From positions 1 to 38,894 of the forward strand of contig JAIROA010000040.1 in NCBI GenBank assembly GCA_031257775.1: a stretch of DNA of 38,894 nucleotides, read 5' to 3'. Each line of letters opens with the position of its first letter. The first letter of the stretch is position 1. Position numbers and translations under genes: made by a program. The DNA comes from Synergistaceae bacterium. Lineage in GTDB: Bacteria > Synergistota > Synergistia > Synergistales > Synergistaceae. Below, piece by piece: positions 1-8,614 of the stretch. The notes beneath the pieces are model-generated. The model searched no databases and was not told the DNA's origin. It worked only from the letters and a program-made list of their open reading frames with translations.

Positions 1-186
1 AGGTATCATCGCCGGAATTTGCTGCCGTAAGGTACTCTGGCGAGATCGTCATTCCGGGCGGCGGGGGCGGTGGCGTCGGATGCGATGCCGGCGCCGGCAT
101 TTTCGCCGTGAGGTTATTGCCGCTGGTAAGCCTTTTGGGGAAGAGGAAAACCATTCTTCCCAAAAAGTAAAATCAGTTGTGTTGAT

Positions 187-228
187 CGGCCGCTATGTGA
201 GCGAGGCCGCTCGCCCGCATAGCGGCCG
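187..228. repeat. GC-rich nested inverted repeat (CGGCCGCTATG...CATAGCGGCCG, with inner GAGCG...CGCTC)
   Basis: 11-bp perfect arms 187-197/218-228 with nested 5-bp arms 199-203/208-212; lies next to repeat copy 1. Confidence 0.7.
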
Positions 229-245
229 TGACAGCGCAACGCAAT

Positions 246-325
246 GTTGCGCCCAACGCGAAGCGCCCGAGGTTTTTTCCAAATCAACTCGTCTGTCATG
301 AGTTGATTTGGAATTAGGATTATAT
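246..325 (+). repeat. Dispersed hairpin repeat, copy 1 (long form)
   Basis: CCAAATCAACTC-gtctgtcat-GAGTTGATTTGG hairpin (279-311) flanked by GTTGCGCCCAACGCGAAGCGCCCGAGGTTTTTT and AATTAGGATTATAT; about 70 nt apparently identical to the reverse complement of copy 3. Confidence 0.9.
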
Positions 326-373
326 GAGTATCGGGGCCGCGCGCCGCGGTTTTGCCCGTGACGCGCGGATACG

Positions 374-1093
374 TCACTTGAACGTGCCTATTTCCGTGAA
401 ATCGGGGAACTCGCGGGCCGTTTCGGGGCGGCACATGGCGACGATGCACGTTGCCGGTCCCGCGGAGGCGGACAGGTCGACGCCGCAAGCTTGAGGGACG
501 AAAGAGAGCCCGTGTAATTCGGCTAGCAGGTTTGCCTCGTACATGATTCCCTTCGAGCCGGCCGGAACGATCTCGACTACGTCCTCGCAATCGAGCAGTC
601 TCGCGAGCTTCGCGTAGCATCCGTCGTCCGAGATATCGACTCCCGAACCCACAGCAGGCGTACCGGCCAGCAACGCTGCATCGCCCGGCTGGCCGGTACC
701 GAAGCGAAGCCCGCCTTTCTCGGCGATGCCCAGCACCGTGAGCCCTATGCCGGTCATCGACGTCGGAAAGTTCTCCTCGGTGGAGCCGGTCAGCATGACG
801 CCGCTCAGCCCGCAAACGGCTATCTCGTCCTCTATTCCTCTCATGATGCCCTTCCCAGTCGGATTCATCTCGCAGCACAGCCCGTCGGACACTGCGATCG
901 GCCTTGCCCCGGAGGCCATCACTTCGAGCAGAGCCACGCGGACGGTGAATTTACCGACCAAGTACGGGGCGCATGACATGACGTCTCCCGGTTTAAAGCC
1001 CAACCCTCCGCAGCTGTCGCAGGCGAGAACCATGTTTCGCTCTTCGCCGAGCGGTATTATAACCAGATCCCTTCGTTTGTACGGCGCGTTCAT
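374..1093 (-). CDS. AIR synthase/PurM-like ATP-binding protein (possible CblS-type kinase; substrate unknown)
   Basis: 239 aa; N-terminal 'RDLVIIPLGEERNMVLACDSCGGLGFKPGD...VGKFTVRVALLEVMASGARPIAVSDGL' resembles the AIR synthase-related N-terminal domain; starts at the end of the upstream PHP gene. Confidence 0.65.
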   Translation of the reverse strand: MNAPYKRRDLVIIPLGEERNMVLACDSCGGLGFKPGDVMSCAPYLVGKFTVRVALLEVMASGARPIAVSDGLCCEMNPTGKGIMRGIEDEIAVCGLSGVMLTGSTEENFPTSMTGIGLTVLGIAEKGGLRFGTGQPGDAALLAGTPAVGSGVDISDDGCYAKLARLLDCEDVVEIVPAGSKGIMYEANLLAELHGLSFVPQACGVDLSASAGPATCIVAMCRPETAREFPDFTEIGTFK

Positions 1094-2172
1094 TATTTAT
1101 CACAGCCTCTATAAATGTGTCGAATGGGCCCGATCCCCTCGCGGTTTTTTTGCTCCGGGGACGGAGTCACTGGGGCTTTTCGTGATTCGGGGACGTCGAG
1201 CCATATCGGGTTCGTGAAGGATTTTCCGCCGCGCTCGTCGAAGCACTCCGCCCGCACGTACAGCTCGTCTCCCCGGAGAGGGGACACGAATTCGGTGAGA
1301 AGCGCCCCCCCGGGGTCCGCCAGCTTCCATCGCATATGACGCGCCCGTCCGCCGAAATAGACGCGCGCAGCCGGCGAACAATGAAAATGAACGCGGCCGC
1401 CGTCTACGTAAAAATCGTATATTTCAGGGCCCCCGGCGCTGCCGTAAAAACTCCCGGAGACGAGGGCCGCCGTTATATCGTCGAGGGACAGGGATTCGGC
1501 CTTTGCCACGACGTAACCGCCGAACGCGTCATAGCCTCCCGAATTTTCCGGGAAAAAATGATGCGCGTCGTCGACGGAAGTGCCCAGCATATGGACGCCA
1601 TGCCGGAGGACGGCATCCCAGCACTGAAACGCTTCGCCCGTGTTCTCCAGGGCCGACGAGCAAAAATTGTATACTTCGATGGCCGAGATGTTCGTGAAAG
1701 ACAGCACCTGGTCATATTCAACCCTGGACCAGTACGGATGGTTCAAGGTTACCCAGCACCCCCTCATGACGGCATCGTCTATGATCGGCTGGAGATATTC
1801 CACCGTGTGCAACGGTTCAAGCTCCAGCCTGAAATCGTGCCCGTACGGAGGGAGAGGCGCGTTATCACGCATCTCCCTGGTGCCCGGAAGCGCCAGAAAA
1901 TGATACTCTGTGTCGTTGCCGGCCTGCGGCGGCGCGTTTATCTCCATGCCGGGCAGCATGAGGAAATCGCCGCTGTTGAAATCGTTGAAATCCGCGTATA
2001 TGTTGTGATCCGTTATGGCCATGAAGTCATATCCGTGTTCCCGGTACTCCCTCGCGACGTCATGGGGGCTCTTTCTGCCGTCCGAGCGCGTCGTGTGGGT
2101 GTGGAGATTGCCCTTGTAAAATTTGCCGCCGCGCAGGAAATTCGTTTTCACGCCTTTACCCTGTCCCGGCAA
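1093..2172 (-). CDS. PHP-domain phosphoesterase/metallohydrolase (CehA/McbA-like)
   Basis: Motifs 'GNLHTHTTRSDG', 'MAITDHNIY', 'LPGMEINA', 'TLNHPYW', 'GTSVDDAHHF' typical of PHP metal ligands. Confidence 0.8.
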   Translation of the reverse strand: MPGQGKGVKTNFLRGGKFYKGNLHTHTTRSDGRKSPHDVAREYREHGYDFMAITDHNIYADFNDFNSGDFLMLPGMEINAPPQAGNDTEYHFLALPGTREMRDNAPLPPYGHDFRLELEPLHTVEYLQPIIDDAVMRGCWVTLNHPYWSRVEYDQVLSFTNISAIEVYNFCSSALENTGEAFQCWDAVLRHGVHMLGTSVDDAHHFFPENSGGYDAFGGYVVAKAESLSLDDITAALVSGSFYGSAGGPEIYDFYVDGGRVHFHCSPAARVYFGGRARHMRWKLADPGGALLTEFVSPLRGDELYVRAECFDERGGKSFTNPIWLDVPESRKAPVTPSPEQKNREGIGPIRHIYRGCDK

Positions 2173-2173
2173 T

Positions 2174-3517
2174 TCAATCGGGGTTTTCGTCCATTACCTT
2201 CTGGCAGGCAGAAGAGGCGCTTTCCATGGCTTCCGCCGCGTCCGCGCGTTTATCCGACAGACATGCTTCCAGTTCCTCGACTATGATGCCGTACATATTC
2301 TTCCAGTTTTTCGTAAACGGGCGTCTGTGGGCGTATTCCATCTGTTCTATGACCGTCCGGTACTCCGGTTTTTCCGACAGCATGGCGCTCAGTTTTTCCG
2401 AGTTCATGGCCGTCTTTGTTATGGGCAGATATCCGGTCAGCACGGCATATTCGCCCGCGTACTCGTCACGCGCCAGAAATTCCAGTAACTTGCCGGCGGC
2501 CGCTTTCTGCTCCCGGCTCGCGTTCCGAAACACCGCGATATTGCCGCCGCCGGTGGCGATGGACGGCGTCCCGCCGGACGAGGGATGCATGGCTATGCCA
2601 AGCTCGAAACCGGCATCCGCCATCCACTGCGAGTAAAGGGAATACATGCCGTTCGACCCCAGCATCATGCAGGCACGCCCTTGCAGTACCTCCGTCGCTA
2701 CGGTTATCCAGGGATCCTCCTGATGATCGTACGGGCTGAAAAGAGTCCCCTCCTCCTTCATCTCCTGGAAAAATTTCACTATATCGGACGCCTTCCCGCC
2801 GTCGTTGAACACGACTCTTTTGTTCGTGCCGTCCAATATATCGCCGCCCCAGGAATAGAGTATCGATTCGAATATCCATGCGTCGGTGTCCCAGCAGAGG
2901 CCGGCGCCCCTGATGCCGCGTTCCGCGTCGGATATGGCCTTCGCGGCCTCCCTGAATTCATCCCAGGTGGCGGGCGGCGTTTGCAGCCCGGACGCCTCGA
3001 ACATGGTCTTGTTGTAAAACAGCACAGGCATGGAGCGATTGAAAGGCACGGCGTACAGCTTGTCCCCGACATACCCGGAGGCCAGCAGTCCGGGCTGGTA
3101 ATTCGCGATAACGTCACTCGGCAAATACTCCGAAAGGTCCGCGGCTATGGGATGGAACCTGCCCAGGAACGTTTCCTCGATTATGGCCATCGTAGGAAGG
3201 TTCCCGCCGGCGGACGCGGCTTCCAGGCGCTCCGCTATGGCATCATAGCCGCCCTGCCCGCTGACGGTGATTTTAATGCCGGGATTTTCCTTCATGAAGT
3301 CCTCGGCCGCTTTTGCCAGGAAAACGCCTGTACTGCTTTCGTCGGCGAATACATTCCAGAACAGAACTTCCACCACCCCGCCGTTTTGCGGCGTTTCATC
3401 GGGCGAACTCCCGACAGTCTCGGGAACGCCGTCATTAGGGAACTGCCGCCACGCTACGAACGCCAGTGCCAGTACAATAACCGCCGCCAATAACATAAAA
3501 GATTTCTTCACTTTCAT
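2174..3517 (-). CDS. Extracellular solute-binding protein, family 1 (sugar/glycerol-3-phosphate type)
   Basis: N-terminal hydrophobic signal/anchor; 'YVGDKLYAVPFNRSMPVLFYNKTMFEASGLQTPPATWDEFREAAKAI' UgpB/MalE-like signature; adjacent permeases. Confidence 0.88.
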   Translation of the reverse strand: MKVKKSFMLLAAVIVLALAFVAWRQFPNDGVPETVGSSPDETPQNGGVVEVLFWNVFADESSTGVFLAKAAEDFMKENPGIKITVSGQGGYDAIAERLEAASAGGNLPTMAIIEETFLGRFHPIAADLSEYLPSDVIANYQPGLLASGYVGDKLYAVPFNRSMPVLFYNKTMFEASGLQTPPATWDEFREAAKAISDAERGIRGAGLCWDTDAWIFESILYSWGGDILDGTNKRVVFNDGGKASDIVKFFQEMKEEGTLFSPYDHQEDPWITVATEVLQGRACMMLGSNGMYSLYSQWMADAGFELGIAMHPSSGGTPSIATGGGNIAVFRNASREQKAAAGKLLEFLARDEYAGEYAVLTGYLPITKTAMNSEKLSAMLSEKPEYRTVIEQMEYAHRRPFTKNWKNMYGIIVEELEACLSDKRADAAEAMESASSACQKVMDENPD

Positions 3518-3574
3518 TCCTCCCTGATTTATCCGGCGCGCTCCGCCGTTTTTTGCATATCATGAAACATAACG

Positions 3575-4423
3575 TCAAGATCTAGGAGCTTCGAGGTCTT
3601 TGCGGCCGGAGAATATCAAGCCGCTCTTGATCGCCCTGTTCGCCAAAACGTACACCGCCAGCATAGGGACGAGCGCCATCACGTTTCCCGCCATTATTAT
3701 ATGCCACTCCCTCGCCGAGTGACCTACCGGCATCAGGTTCTGTACCGCCATCGGCAGGGTGCGCACCGCCTCGTCGGTGGTGAGTATCGAGGTCCAGAAG
3801 TAATCGTTCCATTTGTAGACGAAAGTGAATATCATCGCGGTTATTATGATGGGTCTCGCCATAGGGGCCATGATATGTGTGATCACGCGAATCTCGGAAC
3901 ATCCGTCGAGCCTCGCCGCGTCCAGTATTTCATCGGGTATCGTCCTGAAATACTGGACGAGGGAGAAAATGGTGAACGCTGAATAAAAAAACGGCGCGGT
4001 GAGTCCTCTCATGGTATTTATCCACCCGATCCTGCTCTCCAATATATATATCTGAAGAAATATCGTCTGCGCGGGCACTATGAGGTCGAACAGGACAAGG
4101 CAGTAAAGCGTTTTTTTGAATCGGAACTGTTTCTTCGCGAACGCGTACGCGCAGGGCACACACACGACCAGCTGTCCCGCTATGGTGATGAATGTGGAGA
4201 GCAGCGAGTTGCGCAGATAGTGGACGAAGTTCATCCTGCTCCACGCCGTAGCGTAATTCTCCGGGTGAAACTCGGACGGCAGCAGCGCGGGCGGCGTCAT
4301 ATTCACCTCGTACCGGCTCATGAACGAAGCCGAGACCATGAAGAACATCGGAAACACGAAAATCAGAATGAGGGCTGTGAATCCGGCCGCCCGCGCCGCC
4401 GCCCTCATAAAGCCTCCGTTCAT
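3575..4423 (-). CDS. Carbohydrate ABC transporter permease (UgpE/MalG type)
   Basis: Multiple TM segments; EAA-like 'EILDAARLDGCSEIRVITHIMAPMARP'; start set at MNGGFMRAAARA, overlapping the upstream permease by 4 nt. Confidence 0.88.
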   Translation of the reverse strand: MNGGFMRAAARAAGFTALILIFVFPMFFMVSASFMSRYEVNMTPPALLPSEFHPENYATAWSRMNFVHYLRNSLLSTFITIAGQLVVCVPCAYAFAKKQFRFKKTLYCLVLFDLIVPAQTIFLQIYILESRIGWINTMRGLTAPFFYSAFTIFSLVQYFRTIPDEILDAARLDGCSEIRVITHIMAPMARPIIITAMIFTFVYKWNDYFWTSILTTDEAVRTLPMAVQNLMPVGHSAREWHIIMAGNVMALVPMLAVYVLANRAIKSGLIFSGRKDLEAPRS

Positions 4424-5295
4424 TGGTAGTGCGCGCGCCTGTCCATCAGCGCGAAGTTCACCGCCGAGACGACGGAGAGAAACAGAATCAACACTACAGC
4501 CCCAGCCATCGCCCTGCCTATTTGAAAATGCAGGAAGCCCGTCCTGTATATCCAATATACCATCAGATTTGACGAATTTCTAGGGCCGCCCTCCGTCATG
4601 AATTTGACAATGTCGAATGTGCCGAACGCTGATATCGCGCTTGTCGTGACGAGGAACACGAGAACCGGTGAGATCGTCGGCAGCGTTATATGAAAAAACA
4701 TCCCGGCCCGCGTCGCGCGATCCAACCGGGCCGACTCGTACAGTTCGGCCGGTATTTTTTGAAGTGCGGCTATGACGATAAGCGTGTTGAAGCCCGTTGT
4801 TTTCCATACCGCCACTATAACGAGCGACAGGAGCGACGTGCCGGGATCCAGCAGCCATCTCAGCGGGGGGAGGCCAAAAAGCCCCAGCGCGTAATTCAGG
4901 ATCCCGTACCCAGGATCCATCATGAACATCCAGAGTGTCGCCACGGCTATGAACGACACTATATGAGGCGTGAAGATCACGCTCTGGGTGAGGTTGTGGA
5001 TGAAGCGGTTCCTGTTGAGAAAGAGAGCGGCTGCCACTCCCAGCGGCACGGAAAGCGCGACGGAGCAGAACATGAATACGACGCTGTTTCCGAACACTTT
5101 TAAAAAGACGCCGTCCGTAAAAATAGATCTGTAGTTCGCGAGCCCGACGAATTTATCGGTGCCGGCAACGTAATCGACGCTGCGGAAGCTGTCGCGTACC
5201 GACATCACGGTCGGGCCTATGCTGAAAATCAGGCACAGTGCGATCGCGGGCAGAATCAGGATGTATGGTGAACGGGCGGACGCGCCGGGTTTCAT
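4420..5295 (-). CDS. Carbohydrate ABC transporter permease (UgpA/MalF type)
   Basis: TM segments; EAA-like 'PAELYESARLDRATRAGMFFHITLPTISPV'. Confidence 0.88.
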   Translation of the reverse strand: MKPGASARSPYILILPAIALCLIFSIGPTVMSVRDSFRSVDYVAGTDKFVGLANYRSIFTDGVFLKVFGNSVVFMFCSVALSVPLGVAAALFLNRNRFIHNLTQSVIFTPHIVSFIAVATLWMFMMDPGYGILNYALGLFGLPPLRWLLDPGTSLLSLVIVAVWKTTGFNTLIVIAALQKIPAELYESARLDRATRAGMFFHITLPTISPVLVFLVTTSAISAFGTFDIVKFMTEGGPRNSSNLMVYWIYRTGFLHFQIGRAMAGAVVLILFLSVVSAVNFALMDRRAHYQ

Positions 5296-6308
5296 GGCGC
5301 CGCCCCTCCCGGCGTTCTCACCTCCGCGCGGATCCCTCTTTCATCGAAGGCGTGCAGGTCATTCCTTTTGACGAACATATCGAGATGCCGCCCCACCTCC
5401 ACGCGTTCTGAGTGACGCATCTCGAACTGGGTGCCGTCCTGAGCCGTTATCCTGTACCGGTACGCGTCCCCTAGATTCTCCCTGGACGAAACCGCGCCTT
5501 CGATAAAGATACCGTCGAGCCCGGCGGGCCGCCCTATACCGACTTTCTGTCCTCTGAAACCTATGTACCTCCCGTCTTTCAGCGGCAGTATATTCATCCC
5601 CGGATCCCCTATGAACCTGGCGGTGAAGATATTGGCCGGGAGGTCGTAAATATCCTCGGGCGTGCCGTACTGCATTATCCTGCCGCCATCCATGACGGCG
5701 ATATGGTCGCCGAGGCTCATCGCCTCCGCCTGATCGTGAGTGATATAGACGAACGTCGCGCCCAGTTTTTGGCGGAGGCGCGCGAGTTCGCCGCGCATCT
5801 GCGCCCTCAGCGGAGCATCGAGGTTCGACAGCGGTTCGTCCATCAGGAATACGTCGGGGCTTTTCGATATGGCCCTCGCCAGGGCGACACGCTGACGCTG
5901 CCCGCCGGAGAGGGCTGACGGTTTTTTCCCCGCGTGTTCCGTCAGCCCGACCATTTCGAGCACCTCCGCCAGGATTTTTTTAATCTCGTCCTTACCGCGG
6001 CCGAAATTCCGCAGCCCGAACGATATATTTTTCTCAACGGTCATGTGTGGATAGAGCGCGTAGTTCTGAAAGACCACCGCGACACCCCTGTCTCCGGGCT
6101 CGTGACGCGTCACGTCCTTCCCGGCTATCCATATCGAGCCCTCGGTGACGCGCTCCAGCCCAGAAATCAGGCGGATGAGCGTAGTCTTGCCGCACCCCGA
6201 AGGCCCGACCAGCACTGTGAACGACCCGGGTTCTATTTCGAGATTGAAGTTCTCCATGACTGTAAATCCGTTCGGATATGTTTTTTTCAGATTGCGAATG
6301 GAAATCAT
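5292..6308 (-). CDS. ABC transporter ATP-binding protein (UgpC/MalK type)
   Basis: Walker A 'GPSGCGKTT', signature 'LSGGQRQRVALARA', Walker B 'VFLMDEPLSNLD'; start at MISIRNLKKTYPNG preceded by GGAGAG, shorter than the 6413 ORF call. Confidence 0.92.
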   Translation of the reverse strand: MISIRNLKKTYPNGFTVMENFNLEIEPGSFTVLVGPSGCGKTTLIRLISGLERVTEGSIWIAGKDVTRHEPGDRGVAVVFQNYALYPHMTVEKNISFGLRNFGRGKDEIKKILAEVLEMVGLTEHAGKKPSALSGGQRQRVALARAISKSPDVFLMDEPLSNLDAPLRAQMRGELARLRQKLGATFVYITHDQAEAMSLGDHIAVMDGGRIMQYGTPEDIYDLPANIFTARFIGDPGMNILPLKDGRYIGFRGQKVGIGRPAGLDGIFIEGAVSSRENLGDAYRYRITAQDGTQFEMRHSERVEVGRHLDMFVKRNDLHAFDERGIRAEVRTPGGAAP

Positions 6309-6399
6309 GCCATCTCTCCTGTCTCGGAAGAGTATATCATCATCCGTGCCGCCATTCACCGTCCTTCGGCAGTGGCATGGCCTTTCGGATATGGCTGTT

Positions 6400-6456
6400 G
6401 AGGTTTTTTCCAAATCAACTCGTCTGTTATGAGTTGATTTGGAATTAGAATTATAT
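6400..6456 (+). repeat. Dispersed hairpin repeat, copy 2 (core form)
   Basis: GAGGTTTTTT-CCAAATCAACTC-gtctgttat-GAGTTGATTTGG-AATTAGAATTATAT; contains the stop codon of the MATE gene. Confidence 0.9.
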
Positions 6457-7818
6457 AGCCTTCATTTTTCTGTCGTAAACGCGTTTGCTAAAAAACGCGC
6501 AGAGGGCGAGCGTCGCTACCTCCGTTATCGGAAACGACCACCATATGGCGTTCACCTTGCCGGACAGTGAGAGGAGGTACGCTATCGGCAACAGGAGGAG
6601 CAATTGCCGGGACGCTGCCACGATAAGGCTCTCCTGGCCGTTTCCAAGGGCCTGAAAGACGGAAAGCGACACGATGCAGAAGCCGGCGAACAAAAAGTGA
6701 ATGCTGATGATGCGAAGGGCCGGCACCCCTATCGCCAGCATGTCCGGAGCGGCGTTGAACTGAGCGAGCAGTTCTTTTGGGAATAGCTGAAAAGCCGCGG
6801 CGCCGATCAGCATGATGCCTACGGCGCACATGGCGCTGAGTCTTATCGTCTGCATGACGCGTTCTTTTTTCTTGGCGCCGTAGTTGTAGGCGATGATCGG
6901 GACCATGGCGTTGTTGAGCCCGAATATCGGGAGGAACACGAAGCTCTGCAGCTTGAAGTAGACGCCGAAAACAGCCACGGCTGTGGAAGTGAAGGAAAGC
7001 AGGAGCCGGTTTAAGCCGTAGGTCATAAACGAGCCCAGCGAGGCCATCAGGATCGATGGAAGGCCTACGGCGTATATCCTCTTTATGATTACGGCGTCGG
7101 GCCTGAAGCCGCGAAGGGACAGGCATATTTCAGGATTATGGCGGATGTTGAAGTAAAGCGCCAGAGAAGCCCCCACCGTCTGGCCTATCACCGTCGCGGC
7201 AGCGGCGCCGGTCACCCCCATCGCCGGGCAGCCTAGAAGGCCGAATATCATGATCGGGTCTAAAATGATATTCGTCACGGCCCCGGCGCTCTGGGATATC
7301 ATGGCGTAAAACGTCTTGCCCGTGGAAATGAGAAGCCTCTCCAGCATTATCTGGCTGAACATGCCAAACGACAGGCCGCAGATGACGCTGAGGTAGTCGC
7401 GCCCGTATCCCGTGATCTCGCCGATGTCCGTCTGAAACGCGAAAAACGCTTCGCTCCCGGCGAGGCCAAACGCCATAAAAGCGGCGCAGCTGACCCAGGC
7501 AAGGAAGAGGCCGTTTCGAGCGGATTTGTTCACGACGGCGAAATTTTTCTCTCCAAGGCTTTTAGACAAAAAAGCGTTCACCCCAACGCCTGTCCCGACG
7601 CCTACGCCGATCATAAAGCTCTGAATGGGGAACGCGAGCGACACCGCGGTCAGCGCGTGCTCGTTTATTCTTGCGACGAATATGCTGTCAACCACGTTGT
7701 AAAGGGCCTGTACCATCATGGATATTATCATCGGGATCGACATGTCCAGCAACAGCTTCGGGATCGGCATGACGCCCATTTTGTTCTCTTTTGGCTTTGG
7801 GGGCTGGATTTCCGTCAT
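6451..7818 (-). CDS. MATE family efflux transporter
   Basis: 455 aa polytopic protein; 'MIISMMVQALYNVVDSIFVARINEHALTAVSLAFPIQ' is characteristic of the MATE N-terminus. Confidence 0.93.
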   Translation of the reverse strand: MTEIQPPKPKENKMGVMPIPKLLLDMSIPMIISMMVQALYNVVDSIFVARINEHALTAVSLAFPIQSFMIGVGVGTGVGVNAFLSKSLGEKNFAVVNKSARNGLFLAWVSCAAFMAFGLAGSEAFFAFQTDIGEITGYGRDYLSVICGLSFGMFSQIMLERLLISTGKTFYAMISQSAGAVTNIILDPIMIFGLLGCPAMGVTGAAAATVIGQTVGASLALYFNIRHNPEICLSLRGFRPDAVIIKRIYAVGLPSILMASLGSFMTYGLNRLLLSFTSTAVAVFGVYFKLQSFVFLPIFGLNNAMVPIIAYNYGAKKKERVMQTIRLSAMCAVGIMLIGAAAFQLFPKELLAQFNAAPDMLAIGVPALRIISIHFLFAGFCIVSLSVFQALGNGQESLIVAASRQLLLLLPIAYLLSLSGKVNAIWWSFPITEVATLALCAFFSKRVYDRKMKAI

Positions 7819-8432
7819 ATAGCGCCGCCAGCCTGTTTGGGCTTTAAAAATTCAAGGACGTAGTCTTTTAAGACGCGGGCGGAGGCCTGAATTCCGATGC
7901 CGCTGTCTATGCATAGGTTGTAATTCTGGGCTATGCCCCACTTCTTCTGCGTGAAAAAATCGTAATACGCGGCACGGCACTTGTCTTGCTTGCGTATGTA
8001 CTCCTTGAGGTCGCCGTGGCCCTCATGATATTCGTCCCTCACTGTCCTTATCCGAGTCTCGATGTCAGCGTAGACAAAGACGCGTACGCAGTTTGCCATC
8101 TCGGAAAGCACGTAATCGGCGCATCTGCCGATTATGACGCACGAGCCTTTTTTCGCGAGGGACTTTATCACGTTCGACTGAGCGAGGAAAACCTGCTCCG
8201 GGATCGGCAGTTCCTGGGTGTGCATGAAAAGGTTATAGAAGAACCCGGAAGCCTTTTTCTGTTCCATTGTCTGGATAAAATCCACGTGAAACCCGCTCTC
8301 CTCTGAGGCAAGCGCTATTATCTCCTTGTCGTAGAAATCGACGCCAAGATCCTCCGCGAGCTTCCGTCCTATAAGGCGCCCACCGGAACCGTACTCGCGC
8401 GCTATTGTTACGGCAAAGCAATCCACTTTCAA
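7815..8432 (-). CDS. Cytidylate kinase-like family protein
   Basis: 'FAVTIAREYGSGGRLIGRKLAEDLGVDFYDKEII...GSCVIIGRCADYVL'; overlaps the MATE gene by 4 nt. Confidence 0.85.
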   Translation of the reverse strand: MKVDCFAVTIAREYGSGGRLIGRKLAEDLGVDFYDKEIIALASEESGFHVDFIQTMEQKKASGFFYNLFMHTQELPIPEQVFLAQSNVIKSLAKKGSCVIIGRCADYVLSEMANCVRVFVYADIETRIRTVRDEYHEGHGDLKEYIRKQDKCRAAYYDFFTQKKWGIAQNYNLCIDSGIGIQASARVLKDYVLEFLKPKQAGGAI

Positions 8433-8614
8433 GCCTCCCTCTTTAAAGCCGGCCGTTTCTTCCTGAACATTCGCCTAGCTTTATTGTTGAAATTGGGGGC
8501 ATTCTAGCATATTTTGATCTGACAGGCTTTAGTCATTTGTGATAGAATATTTGAGTTCGCTTAAGGGAATACTGAATCGTGCGGCAAGTTCGCGGCAAAA
8601 TAAAGGTGAATGAT

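Noticed and set aside
80-301. 73-aa ORF ending EVFSKSTRLS, similar to the tail of ORF 6145-6432 (EVFSKSTRLL)
   Set aside because: The similarity is just the hairpin repeat translated in the same frame, not homologous proteins.
246-325. Hairpin repeats as ordinary rho-independent terminators
   Set aside because: Read in the direction of the upstream gene, the hairpin is followed by an A-tract, not a U-tract. Alternative termination roles are not excluded.
114-878. 254-aa minus-strand ORF spanning the AIR-like gene end and hairpin repeat copy 1
   Set aside because: Out-of-frame overlap with the supported 374-1093 CDS; its C-terminal part is a translation of the repeat ('NQLMTDELIWKKPRALRVGRN').
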